Shown: positions 25,301 through 37,212 of the stretch, piece by piece
How the letters are laid out: each line of letters starts with the position of its first letter
How positions within the stretch are numbered: position 1 is the first letter of the stretch
DNA from: Rhynochetos jubatus
Taxonomy: Eukaryota > Chordata > Aves > Eurypygiformes > Rhynochetidae
Assembly (NCBI GenBank): GCA_027574665.1
Contig: CM050653.1
Location: 9,508,664 to 9,572,663, forward strand
Direction of reading: 5' to 3'
Length of the DNA stretch: 64,000 nt
Notes under the pieces: generated by a model
The model's database searches: none
Told to the model about the DNA's origin: nothing
The model's input: only the letters and a program-made list of their open reading frames with translations
Made by a program: the position numbers and the translations under genes

Positions 25301-26082
25301 TACCCAAATATAGGTTTGATAATTATTTGATATGATGGATTGGTTAACAATTGTCTTGCGAGTAGTCAACAGCCTAATTTTGCTACATCCTGGTCTGTAC
25401 ATTCGGGGCTAGCTCTCCTCCTCACCTTTCCTGGAATGCCAGCTATGATGAGCAAGCTATTTTCAGTTTCTTATTAGGAAGCTGCCTTTGGACCAGTTCC
25501 TACACTACTTAGCATTTTGCCTGAGTAGCAAATTCAGGATCTGGCCCTAGGAAACCTGTTTTCTTGGCACTTTGAGCCAATCCCTTATTGTTGTAGTTAC
25601 TTCTAGTATCTGCTATGTGCTGTCTGCAGTGGCCTGTGTAGGAACCTCTATGAAGACGGAGTTGTTGTGACACTTGTCTCATGAAAGAGCCTTTCCCGTT
25701 CTTCACTTTGAAGGTCCACTAAAAGGTGTGTCTGTGATGACACATCTGTTCTGGTATTTTTTTTTTCTTCTCTTCTTTCTTATATGAAAAAGTACTGTGA
25801 TAAGTTTTTGTCGCTGTGCCAGGACGTCACTCGATACATGTAGAGGAGAAGCAGTTTAAAGCTACTTGACTAACAGCTTCCTCTGTCAAATATGACATTA
25901 GAGTTATGATTGTCTCTTTTTTATCTCTTCACTTTGATGACAGGCTTATCTGAGGCAGTGAGACAAAGAGCGGAGTTGATTCAGCCTACCATGCTGTGCA
26001 GGTGAGAGTTTTGAGATCAAGTACAGCTGTTCGAAGGGCAAGTCCTAGTGCTGAATGACAGCTGCTTTCATCAGGAGCATGG
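22369..26082. other. unassigned noncoding DNA
   Basis: No gene is supported. The part 22880-23250 is relatively GC-rich with several overlapping short frames on both strands and no recognisable domain. A perfect 10-bp hairpin (TGCTTATGCT / AGCATAAGCA, 25131-25155, 5-nt loop) followed by T residues looks like a terminator, but this is not bacterial DNA and one such hairpin is expected by chance. Confidence 0.5.
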
Positions 26083-26137
26083 CTTGTTTTTTCTTTCTTG
26101 CTTTCTTTCTAGCTTTCTCTCTCTCTTTCTCTCTTTC
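26083..26137 (+). repeat. pyrimidine microsatellite (TTTC / CT)
   Basis: An almost pure C/T tract mixes TTTC and CT units, with three interrupting purines. It is an imperfect simple repeat. Confidence 0.85.
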
Positions 26138-28085
26138 GACAATGCCAAGAAATTTGACTGAGGCTTGAGGAATGTACAAGCTTAAATATCAAAATGTGAC
26201 TGCTTGTGTAATAATATCAGTCTGAGCTACTGGGTCCTTTTGATATTCTTAGATCAGATCAGATGCTCCTCTTTCTTAGAAATCAAATAAGTTATTGCTG
26301 GTTCTGGTCAGAAAGAGTGAATCTGTTTATCTGTTTACTGAACCCATGTGTGTGGATCTGACAGTACAATGTATCACAGCCACTGTAATACTGCATGGAA
26401 TATTAACATTTCTGATTAGAAATGTTGGAAAAGAGCTGCAGATTGCTCAGCACTGTGCTTTTCAATCAGTGTTTGCCAAGATCACACTTTTCACCATTTT
26501 TTGCAGAGCAGCGTGATATTCCTTCCTTTTCTCCTACCCTTCCCCCATCACTCACTGCCTCTCTACCCCGCCTCTCAAAAACAATTGGTGGTGATTTGGT
26601 AAATTCATTAACCCACTCTCCAAAAGCTCTCAGATTGTGCACGTTATTGGGACTTTTGACCTGTGGCTATTTTGAATTTCCCAGAATACTCACATATGCA
26701 GATGTAGCATGAGGTTTTGCAAAAAAAAAACTGCTCAGCCTTTATTGCTTGAACAAAATCTCCCATGTAAGCAAGCAAAGAGGTATGTGCTTATCCAAGT
26801 ATTTATCTATGCCTGCAGGTATTTGAAGTGTGTGAAGGAGTGCAGGGTTTGTACATGCACTGGTTGGACTATACATATGGGTTATTAAAAGCTGAATATA
26901 CCTAGGGCTCTCTCTCACTCTGCCTATGCAGGAGAGGATATATTTATTTTTAAACCCCAGTTCTTGCCTTCCTTGAACAGAAAACCCTGATTTCTTGCAC
27001 TGTCTTTTCTTGCTAGTTGTCTGCTACGTCACAAATATTATATCTTCCAGAACTGTCAGGCATATGACCACATTCATGCTTGTTACTCTTTCCTCTCAGT
27101 TTACCTCAGAGACCATTCAGGCAACCTAACTCCCTGGAACTGAGGGATCCTGGACTTGTGATGTTGGAAAGTCTTGAGGATAATGACACTACTTTTCTTT
27201 TCTATAGTAAACATGTCATCCAGGTTTCTGTAGAAGTACATTTCCAGTATGGTTTTCCCACCAGCAGGAGACAAGCCTTGTTTACTGTGAAACACGTAAG
27301 AGCGTAGGAATTTATCTGAGGTGAAAACAAACATTCATGTTAGCCAGCAAAGTCACTAGAAATAAGAAAAGTATTTTTAGCCATTACGATATTCTAGCAT
27401 ATCATACTTTCGCAGCTACTGATTGTTATTCACTGAAACCTAGAGGGAGTAGGTTCTATTAATACCAAATCTACTTATTAATATCTATTAATATTAAAAC
27501 AGAACTGAAAAAATCAGGTGAAGAAGCCTGGGAAAGTCAGAGTGCTTGGACATATTGTAGCAATGTCTAATATTTATACAATACCCATTGAATGAGAAGG
27601 AAAGAAAAAATGATGACAATCCTCCACTTCCATATGTGCATTATAACATTATTATGGACCGGTTATGTTATAACAAACTTATGGACTGATGCACTTGAGG
27701 AAGAGAACTCTAGCTGTGAGACTATTTGTGTGTGTTAGGAACATGCTCTTACCCAAATCGCACCATTCAAATCATGTAAGGGGAGCCCTATATTCCATGA
27801 GATCCTGTCCTCAATTTGAGGGCCCCTAGTACCATATACCATAACTTCCACCTCATGCAAGGCCACCAAATGTAAAGGGATATAAGAAAAGAGAAGCAGA
27901 TGTCTCACTTTAAAACTCCTTAGGGCATGAGGTTCTGGCTGATTTAGTATTATTTTAAATGGGAACCCAAGACAACATCCACCACATAAGAGTGCATCGA
28001 GGCAGACTTGCAAGGTGACTAGGTGCCTAGGGCTGCAGATAACCAGCTCAACACCATTTAATTGCATTGAAATTTGAAGTATTGG
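26138..28085. other. unassigned noncoding DNA
   Basis: Only short open frames are present. The frame 26422-26712 (plus) and the pair at 27080-27334 (both strands) show no familiar motifs. No repeat is recognisable apart from an A10 run near 26721-26730. Confidence 0.5.
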
Positions 28086-28203
28086 GCAACCAGATGTTTT
28101 TTAAAATCTCAGTATACCTCTATTTGCCCTTCTTGACATCTAAATATCCTAAAAAATATGCCCCCTTCTTTCCTGTTCTGACAGAGACGTCCAAAATAAG
28201 ATC
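28086..28203 (+). repeat. dispersed repeat, copy 1
   Basis: This segment shares an ordered series of blocks with the copy at 29240-29353 in the same orientation. The blocks are 'CTCTATTTGCCCTTCTTGA', 'TCTAAAT', 'CCCCTTCTTTC', 'CAGAGAC' and 'AAAATAAG'. The two copies are roughly 75-80% alike by eye. Its start corresponds to 'GCACCTAGATGC..TTGAAAATCT' of copy 2, which resembles a repeat common in turtles, crocodilians and birds. The family name is unknown to me. Confidence 0.75.
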
Positions 28204-29239
28204 CTTCCATTATTAGAGCCAGAGTGGTAGCTAATTGCTACTGAGAAGCTTTTCACTGTGGCCAAAACCAACAATAACAAGCAATAAAAATCTAATAATC
28301 CAAGCGATCGACTGTGTATTGAATAACTCTTCTGAGAGCACAGTGCAAATAGCACAATTCTGGGCATACTAAAGAGAGTGAAAGATTAAAAACCTAAATG
28401 AACACAGAAAATGTCTGTCACGTCAGATACATCAACTCTGTCAGTCCAATACATACACTTAATTAAAATGGTTCAACCATCTGTCCAAGAGGGTGCATGG
28501 GAAAACTTTAATTGATCGTCTCAGTTTTTCTGAGCGATCAGGAAATAGGGCTAAAGCTAGCTCTCCTGGAATGGATTTAAGAATTATAAAACTGACAGTT
28601 GGGGAATTTTCTGCTTTAGCTGTTTTAAGCCTCTCTCATTTCTCTCTACAACTTTGATAGAATTGGATGATTCGAAAATATAGAGGCATCTGAAGTACCA
28701 AGAAGCAGGTGAATCAAGTGCCTTGGTGACAGCCAGGCCTTGTGTCTGAGAGGCAATTTGCTGTGAAGAAGGGTAGGTGTTTTCCTGCCCTCCCTGGAGG
28801 ATACTGCAGAGGAGCAAAGGCAGTTTTCATTTTCCACTGGGGCTCTCCAGGAGCCCAGTGAATGTGTACAGCTGAGATCAGATGCAGGATCCCTCACTGC
28901 TTCATTCGCTTCACCTGCCCCTTGGTTGGGTCTTCACTCCATAAAAAGATGCAGAGTCAGAGTTACATTCACCTGGGTGTAACCACATTGCCTAGAGTTG
29001 TGCTTAATGTTGTGGCTCCTGGGATGAGATTCAGCTCATCTAACTTCTGACTAAAAGGTATCTAGTCTAAGCTTGGTCACCTTATGAAATCAGTGACAGA
29101 AAGGTCCCTGTAGTATTTGGCTGAAACTGCTTTCTGCAGGCATCTGTCCCCATAAAGCTAGTGGGAAGAAGCTGGTGCTGCTGAAAGCTTCTAAAAAGAC
29201 ATTAAGTCTATATAATTGTTTTCCCTAAAAGACTAGTCA
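28204..29239. other. unassigned spacer between two repeat copies
   Basis: About 1 kb separates the two copies of the dispersed repeat. It holds a small bulged hairpin at 28513-28540 (TGATCGTCTCAG / CTGAGCGATCA) and no gene or recognisable element. I see no similarity between this spacer and the DNA outside the copies. Confidence 0.5.
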
Positions 29240-29353
29240 GGCACCTAGATGCATTTGAAAATCTGAATATGGCTCTATTTGCCCTTCTTGATGTCTAAAT
29301 AAAAATCTGGCCCCTTCTTTCTTCTTCCAACAGAGACTTCTAAAATAAGGTCT
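29240..29353 (+). repeat. dispersed repeat, copy 2
   Basis: This is the better preserved partner of 28086-28203. It begins with 'GCACCTAGATGCATTTGAAA', a recognisable old sauropsid repeat motif, followed by the blocks shared with copy 1. It lacks about four bases in the middle ('CTAAATAAAAATCTGGCCCC' here). Confidence 0.75.
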
Positions 29354-31039
29354 GACTGAAGATCTTATAAGACTGCAGACAAGAGGCCGTCATCCATGCT
29401 GAGCTTCATGGGCACTGGTTTCTGCAGCCCAGACTCCTCCTGCTTGTTTTTTTCCCAAATTCAGTCTTGGGCCTACAATGTAAGTTGGCTTGTTCGTCTC
29501 CTCCTTAGCAATCTCCATTGCCTTCTGTCATTTATGTCCAAAAGATCAGGTTCTGCTAGCAGCCATCCACCTGGAAATGTTCTAAGGGATAATTGGACCA
29601 GCTCCAGGGTAAAAGTGTTATAGATTCTTCATAGGGAAACATCTGTATGAGAAAAAATAAATAAAATTGTCTATTCTCTCTTGTTTCTGGGAGAATTTTT
29701 GCCAGGTGGCCCAGGTCTCTCCAACCAATACTATTCACCAGCCTCTGAAATAACAGCTTCCACTGATGAGAGCAAAGAAAAGCCTCAGTAGAGCAATCAT
29801 GAAGCAGGGATAGCTGACAGTATAAACAATCCCTTTTGTAATAACCCTTCAAAAGCAGGATGTTGAGAGCTCAGACACTTTTCCAGGGCCCTCTCACCAG
29901 CCTCTGTGCTGTTATCATGGCTGACTACTTTCACCAAGACACACTGGCTCCAGTGGTATTTTATTTTCCTTGTTGTGGGAAGAGGTTTATGCCTACCCAT
30001 TGCTTCATGAACAGCTAGAAAAGACAGCTGAGCAAGTTGAGCAGTGGTAGGAGCAAAATGAATACTCCTTCAGCCTCCTCAGTAGCCTCAGGAAACAGCA
30101 TGGTTGGGGCACACCCTGCTTGAGCAGCAGGGTGTTTAGGAATTGAGCTTAAGAAGTCTGTCTCTACCCCTTTAGACGACTAGCAGTCTTCCAGTCTGTT
30201 CAAGGATTTGCAAAATGGACAGACCCTAGGACCGCCGTGAGTGAAGGGGAGACAATCACAGCAGCTGGTTGACATGCAGATGCATCAGCCTGCTGGTGGG
30301 AGGCATATGCAATGGCGTTGCCCCACGGAGCTTCTACAAGTTGCAATGCACACCAACACTTCTCTGAGTGCCTTGGGAATTCAGGTCTCTCTGGCTGTCT
30401 GGTTCAAGACTTCAAGTCCATGAAGGAGTTTTAAAAGTGTGATATGTGTGCACAGGGAGTTCAGCAACTGGCTGATGCCAGGTGAACACCACATGCTGAA
30501 AATAAGCTGTGATTAGAGTATATTCAGAGGCGTTTCTATGCTGTGGGTTATAGCAATGTTTTGTACAAGCTTGTCCCAGTTTATCTGCAAAAGTGTTGCA
30601 GAAGTCTAGGGATATAACAGTCAGGTGGTAAGCTTGTGGGCACAGAAAGGAAGGAAGGGTCATGAACGGAGAGGTTCTGCTGGGCTTGCTTCTCTGATGC
30701 TCCAAGTAATGTCATTGGGTGTTATTGACCTGCCCTTGGTCCTGTCTCTAGCCTCTCCACCCATTCTCCCCCCTTCCTCCATCCACCCCTGCTCCTTCTC
30801 GTTTTCCAGATGAGGACTCTGCCCTGAGAGAACTCTGCCCCATCATGTATGACCAAATCTTCCCTAGTGTTGCTATCAAATGAGGCCAAAGCCATGACTG
30901 TGTCACTTACCAGTGACCATATCTTACCATCCACTCCATACCTTTCTCATCTAGAACTCCATGGACAAATTCCACCGTTGTCCTCTCCACAGACTCTCTC
31001 TGCTTGTGCTCTTCACTGAACCAAAGCCCAAAATGTGCA
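29354..31039. other. unassigned noncoding DNA
   Basis: Short open frames on both strands show no recognisable domain. No repeat is named. Confidence 0.5.
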
Positions 31040-31146
31040 TGCACACGGGGAGTGGATTTGGGTGCAGATTAGACATTTTGCCCATGTTCGACAAAAGGCA
31101 ACTTCCTTTTGTCGAACATCAGAGCCTGTGCCTATTGCACTCTCCC
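31040..31146. repeat. palindromic element, probable MITE remnant
   Basis: The core is a perfect inverted repeat: ATGTTCGACAAAAGG (31084-31098), loop CAACTT, CCTTTTGTCGAACAT (31105-31119). Outside it, 'GGGGAGTGGATTTGGGTGCAG' on the left is a gapped match to the reverse complement of 'CTGTGCCTATTGCACTCTCCC' on the right, so the symmetry extends over about 100 bp. This architecture suits a small non-autonomous DNA transposon. The core contains CpGs on both arms yet is undamaged, which argues for a recent event or selection. The family is not identified. Confidence 0.6.
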
Positions 31147-34100
31147 AGCAGTTGCCAGTAACAGTCCAGTTCCTCGTGAAATGTTTTTTTCCTTGGTGGC
31201 CTTTCCCAGTAGGGGTAGACTATCTATTTGTGTTCACTGAGGCAAAACCTTATCTTCTAGCCACATCGAGCTTGACTTATTATTATCCAAAACTAATTTT
31301 CTCATTTAATTTCAGGAATATAACTGTATGATTTGTTTGAAAGCTCCTGTTTCCATTGACAGTAGCTATTGCTCAGTGTACATTACACTGTATTATGATA
31401 TCTCATTTTTCTGATAAAAAGTAGGTTGTCACCCTCCTGGTCTTCTGGCACACTGATTTAGTAGTTAAGCTCTCTGGGTAAACTGAGGAGAGTTTACAAG
31501 AAGACATATCATCCTTAATATTTAAAGTACACTTTAAGATGAATGACTAATTGTGTGGGAATAATGTCATCTGTATGTTTACATTATAGCTCTATGATCA
31601 AAGACGGACTTCTAAGATATAATCTATGATCACTTAAATCCTAATGAGAAATTACATGGGAATGTTGGTATTTCGACAATCCACAAGAGTAGCTGATCTC
31701 AATTATCCCGATGTCATAAGGGATTTGTTTGGATAATTGAGACTTCTGACCATTGAGACAATGTTCATTGTAACTAATAGACATGCAGGGATAAATCTCT
31801 GTTTTGAAGAAGAGGGAATTGTGGACAGCTACAGCTTTGGATAATCAAGTTGCACTGTAAACCCAGTTTGGTTTCCCATGGATCCTTGTGGTTAATAAAT
31901 AAGTAACAAGGCAGGCCTGGAACTCCTCTGAGGGATTCGTCAATTGGTTCATAAACATGATCAAGTTAGTACAGAGATAAATGGCTCCACCTGTTACCCA
32001 GCCCTGCAAAATTTATCAACTCAAGATTAAAATCTCTTTGCCTATCCTTATGATGAAGTTCATAATTATGAAAAAATGTATCATATATTACTCGCAAGTC
32101 AAAACAAATACTACTCCTTAGATTAGTGGACCAGCACAATTACACAAGTCTGCCTAATACTTTCTCCTTGAATTAATTAACAGGGTGCGAAAATGTACTA
32201 AATTCTTTGTAAGGGTGAAGTCTTTTTTCACTTGCTAAAGACATTGTTATCTTTCTGGGTCTCTCTGAGCCGAAGTAGGCACTGGGGCCAGCTGGACAAA
32301 ATTCATTCCATGCTCCCATGGTTTCAGAGTCATCCCAAGATAATAGAAAGCATGGAGATGGGAGCAGAGATACGGGCAAAGAGCTCACTGTGTTTCTATC
32401 TGAAGACTGTAAAAATAGGTCAAGTAGGTTTGTCTGTTAATGAAGTCAGAGTTTTCCCATTTCTTCTGTAGGAGAAGGCTTTTCTTGTAACACCTAATAG
32501 CATCTGACTGGCTGAGAGAATAAAGCAAGGGCTGAAATCTTTAAAAAGATGTGTGACTGTGCATAATAATGCATTTTTAGGGGCAACTTAGGATTACAGC
32601 TCTCACTGGATGTTAGTGAAGGTTGTGTTCACAATTCACTCAACATTTTTAAAAACTCCATTTTAAATTATGATGATTTTAACATCCTTTATTAGTACTG
32701 ACAAGCCAACAATATAGAGAACAGAACAAATCACAGAGAAATGAAGAACACCTTTCTGCCACTCTATAAATCCATTGCACTTGCATGTCTTGTGTACTGC
32801 ATGAACTTCTGCTAACTTCTTTTCTAGGGTAATAAGAAGAGAAATAAGAATTATGGGAGGAATGAAACAGCATGCATACACACAGAGACCGAATAGACAA
32901 GATTCCTTTAATTTGCACAGGAGAAGATAAAGAAAGGCTATAAAAAAAGTCCTAAATATCCATGCATGCTGTGAAGAACATAGAGGAAGTGATGATGATT
33001 CACTATTTTCATAATGGCAGCAGTTTCAAAATTTAAAAAGGAAGTTTTTCTTGCATAATAGAAAAGTACTAAGCTGTTGCTATAGGATGTGGTGGATCAT
33101 GGAAATGCATAGGGTTCAAAAATGCTAGTAAAAAAATCCAAGTTAGACAAAATGCAGAGTGGTGGCCATTAAAAATTATGATCCATGTGCAAATGTGGTT
33201 TATTGAGACCTTTATCTACTTATTGCCAGAACTACAGATCAAATGACATGGTAACATTATGATGCTCTTTGTTTCTTAAGCATTTTCCTGAATATCCACT
33301 CCTGAATTCTGCTGGAGGCAGCAGGATACATTCCTGACCCTGTGGCTATGCCTGAGGTAGTAGACTAGACAGACCAGACCACAGGCAGGAGGGCTGTCAT
33401 ACTTAATTTATCAGTTTAGTCCCTGGTATGGGTTTGACCTGTGCCAACTGTGAGAAAACTTTCTTACCAAGAGAATGATCAGGGAGAGTTTGAGTTGTAC
33501 AGACCAGCAGTTATTCACAATGGGCAGTTTCAATGTGGCCACCTGCTTTGAAAGTAAGCCTCTGCCTTCAAGGAAAGCAAGCTAGGCAGTGCTAGTTGGC
33601 CCAGAAATGGTCCCTTTCCATCTTAGTTTGCTACTGTAAGTCTAGGCAGTATGGTTGTCTTTACATGACTAACCACAACAGAAGATCCTATAAAACAGTG
33701 TGAAGGAAGACTCCGAACGTGATCTTCTGAAGGTTTCTTTCATAAATATGAATTTCAATAGAAAGTAGAAGATGTCACCAGAAACTGAGTCCAGAGATTT
33801 TAATCTATAGACACGTGACCTCGGAATCCCTAAGAAATGACCAGATATCAGGAGATAAAAATCAATTAAATATGAGTGCCTCATGAAGAAGACAGTAACA
33901 AAGGGCTATTTAGAACTTGCCCTACATTTGTCATAAAGAGTGGGAAACTAGAAGAGTCCTGAACACATATTCTAAGTTCTTACCTGAATCAGTTTGAAAT
34001 CACAATTGAAATCACCACTGATTGACCATGGATTCATCTGACTCCTTGGTATAAGGCTCAGAAATTACCAGAGACCGTATATGCGCAGTGCCTCTGCCAC

Positions 34101-35454
34101 CCTTGGAATTAAATAGGGGAATCTGATTTTGTGTTATGTACCACCACACTATTAAGAATATGGGCAGACATGTTAGACAGGTCTTGTTCCCACTTGATCG
34201 ATCTTGGCTCTGTACTATTTTGGAAGCTAAGTACTTTAACCTTTATCCCATTGCTGCTTGGTGTGATGTAATAGCAGAGCTCCTAAGTGCATTTCTTGTC
34301 AGAAACATCTTAAATCATGCACAACTTAATTGAGTCACTAAAAAATAAAGTTTCTTCTCTTCCTTAGTCTATTTTCCATATTCAGTGACTGAAGTCCACT
34401 AGTAGGAGTCAATCATATTAAGGAGTGGTTGGCTTCTTGCCTTGGTTTGCCTCATGGAACCACAGTCCACTTTCTCTGGGTGTGCTCCTTGGGGGTCTGG
34501 TCAGCCAGGCTTGATTGCAGCAACAGGCTAGAGGCGTCACCTGAACTCCCAGGGTCATATCTGGGACTCTTCCCACTACAATGTTACTGCAGACTCCCAA
34601 AGGCAGAGTTTGGCAAGGAAGAGTGGGATGGAATTTGCAATGACACAGTCACAAAGAAGTCCTATTTTTTTCTATGGTCTGTGTGAAGAAAGTGGTGTCC
34701 CACCAGTGGGCTTTGTTATTTGACTCACTTTTAGTCCTTAGTTCTCACATCACTTTTCTTTCAAGGTGACCACACATTCTGCAACATCTCTTTCACTCCT
34801 GATGAAGGGTCATGGAGGGGTGTATTCAGATCACACACAATGGCACTTTGCTTTGGAACTAGCACCCTCAATGTCACCTACGTTCAAAAGATTGATGAGG
34901 CAAACTACCTGCATGAGCCTGGATCCTTGTCCAGTCAACTCAGAGATAGACACAAATTCAAGTTATGTACTAAGCTTAGGTGGTCTGGTCACAGCATCTA
35001 TTTCTCCCTGGGACCTGAATAGGGCATAATATCTCCTTTTCAGTTTATGATTAATGATGTATCCTAACTTTCTGGCTTGCATTCAAAATAATGCTCTCTA
35101 TGCCAGATTTGCCCCTTTTCTGTTCTAGTCCATTAGGTCATAGTGGAGGATATGCATCACCCTGGAGATGGCATCATTAGTTTCCACTCTGTGGTCCATA
35201 AGAAGCTCATCAGCAGAAGGCACCAGATACTATTAAGCCTTCAGTTGTCATGGCTACCTTCCTTCCGCCTCACTCGTAGAAGTGCCTTGGGAGCTTTAAT
35301 GGAGAAGACACTGGAAACCTTGCATTGCTGCAACTTCTTTTCAACAGATTGTGAGATCCCTGGATTTCTGCACCTTCCCTGCCAAGGAATTTTGTCCTCA
35401 GGTTCCCATCAGTCACTCCACAACAGGAAGCAAAGGATGAGGCTTGGCTGAAAG
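31147..35454. other. unassigned noncoding DNA
   Basis: No gene is supported. The open frames here are all under about 105 codons and have no familiar motif. Near 33353 the let-7 seed-like text TGAGGTAGTAG occurs without a matching hairpin arm. Confidence 0.5.
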
Positions 35455-35650
35455 TACAGCTCTGGAAAGAGGAGGAAAAGGAGAAAAAAGCAGAAGAAAA
35501 TAAATGAAGATAGAAATACATCAGTAGAGAGCAGAGATGTAATGGTAAGGAGCAGAAAAAAACTGCAGGTTGCAGGAGAGAACAAGGGGAACAGGTTGAA
35601 AGAAGAGCAAAACAGGTCAGAAAAGAGGAGAGACATGAACAGTAGATCTA
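35455..35650 (+). repeat. purine-rich low-complexity tract
   Basis: About 190 bases are strongly biased to A and G on the plus strand (estimated near 80% by eye). The minus-strand frames here, rich in Phe, Leu and Ser, are artefacts of this composition and not membrane proteins. Confidence 0.75.
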
Positions 35651-36059
35651 CCATTCCATTTCTGGCAGTCTGTAGCACATAAACTTAGGAATAATTAGGG
35701 GTTTAGTGTTGTGCTGCAAAGAAGATCTCTTTTCCAAAGATGCAGGAATTAGCTCAAGTCTGGTCCTATATCCCTCTCACCCACTGGCAATCGCATCCGA
35801 AAGGCAAGGTGAGATCACTGCACTTTTATTTTCCCTAAGTCCACGAATGAAGACAGGAGGGGACCTGGTGCCCTGAATGACTTCAGAAAATCTGAGCCCA
35901 TGAGATAATTACGAGGGTTAAGCAGAGGGGGCAGGAGAGTACTGCTTCTAAATGTACTATCCCCAAAAATGGGCACATATAAATATTTTTCTGCCTGTTG
36001 AGGAGCCTGCTAACTGGTATTACTGTACATGAACTATAGAAGAAAAACAGGAATCAGGG
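35651..36059. other. unassigned noncoding DNA
   Basis: Nothing recognisable; no open frame of note. Confidence 0.5.
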
Positions 36060-36300
36060 CTTTTGATGCAGAGGACCTCATGTACTGTAAATTTATGACT
36101 TAGCTTAATCCAATATAATACATTCATATACCTTTATCATGTTTGTACAACACGCTTGCGATGCATTTTAGGATTTAGTAACGGAAAAACACTTTAGGTG
36201 TTTTTATTCAGTTATAAGCTTTTACAGGTTATGTATGGAATACACCATTACATAGGTGTTGTTCGGTAGTAATGTGTTACAGATTCATCTCTTTCTAACA
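36060..36300. promoter_or_regulatory. candidate conserved noncoding element
   Basis: This AT-rich stretch carries another GTACTGTAAAT word (GTACTGTA at 36082-36089), like the cluster near 8.5 kb, and scattered CpGs ('AACACGCTTGCGATGC', 'AGTAACGG', 'TTCGGTAG'). No repeat or open frame explains it. The regulatory call is inference from texture alone. Confidence 0.2.
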
Positions 36301-37162
36301 CAATAATTTGAATTCTTCATTTGAGGGTCTTCTAAGCCTGCAGAAAACATCTGTGGTTCTCATTTTCAGGCATTAGAACAGATGCTATTGCTGCCTTTAT
36401 TGTAGATACTGGCCCAAGCTTAGACGTCTGCTTCCCTGAAATAAGCTTTGGGCTCTCATGGGTCTCTCACCAGCAAAAGCACTTAAGATACAGGAATCCT
36501 TAAGCACTGAAAATTTAAGCACTAAGGTCACTGGGACAATCTGTGTGTCTACACATGCATTGCTTGACAAGGTTCATAGGCAGCAAGCAAGCCCAGTCAG
36601 TATAGATTATCTCTCCATCTTTCTCACTGACTAACTCCAAACCTGATTGCCTACTGCCTTTGCAAATGATGCAGTTGACTTGGATTAGGTATAAGGAAGC
36701 CTTAGGTTTTCCTCTTGTAAGACAAGCATTGTCATTTTAAACATTGCTGTAAGAGTGGCAGGATGCCGATGCACTTAAACACTTCAAACATTTTTTTCCC
36801 TGGAGGAAAAGACCCTCCATTGTGCATTTAACTTACCTGCATGGCATCACTGAGCAGAAAGTGCCTCTGAGCACGCAGGATAAACAAAGAGTGTGCAGAC
36901 CTATTTTTAGCCTTAATTTGGTTGCCTGTTTCCTAGGCTTGTTCTGTAATTGAACGATTTTTTATTTATTATTTATTAGAATATTAATTAACAGCCATAG
37001 ATTTTCTTGAGATTCGTTTCCTCTTCAGATGAAAACACTGTCTGCTCCCTTTTTCTCTTAATGTATAAACCATTTGCTATATGTTTACAAAATGATATCA
37101 AGTGTAAATCTAGTCCTGATAAGCAACCTTGACAAGGAAATAACTTAGCATTCAGTGTTCAT
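36301..37162. other. unassigned noncoding DNA, AT-rich
   Basis: A very AT-rich core at 36956-36991 includes TTAATTAA (36984-36991). It may be a homeodomain or matrix-attachment type sequence. Nothing else is recognised. Confidence 0.45.
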
Positions 37163-37212
37163 AAGAAGGGAGGGTGGGAGAGAATGAGAGAGAAGGAAAG
37201 AGAGAGAAAGGA
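37163..37212 (+). repeat. GA-rich low-complexity tract
   Basis: Nearly all purine on the plus strand, with repeated GAGA and GAAAG units and only three interruptions by T. Confidence 0.85.

Noticed and set aside
28513-28540. Small hairpin TGATCGTCTCAG / CTGAGCGATCA
   Set aside because: Eleven pairs with a bulge are expected a few times by chance in a window of this size.
33353-33363. TGAGGTAGTAG, identical to the first 11 bases of let-7
   Set aside because: The following bases do not match let-7 and no complementary arm lies within 100 bases on either side, so no precursor hairpin is formed.
33310-33400. Text partly like a CR1 3' end ('GGAGGCAGCAGGATACA', 'GACTAGACAGACCAG')
   Set aside because: Only two weak blocks match and flanking CR1 sequence is missing.
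35409-35678. Minus-strand frame that looks like a membrane protein
   Set aside because: Its Phe/Leu/Ser content is the direct translation of the pyrimidine-rich strand of a low-complexity tract.
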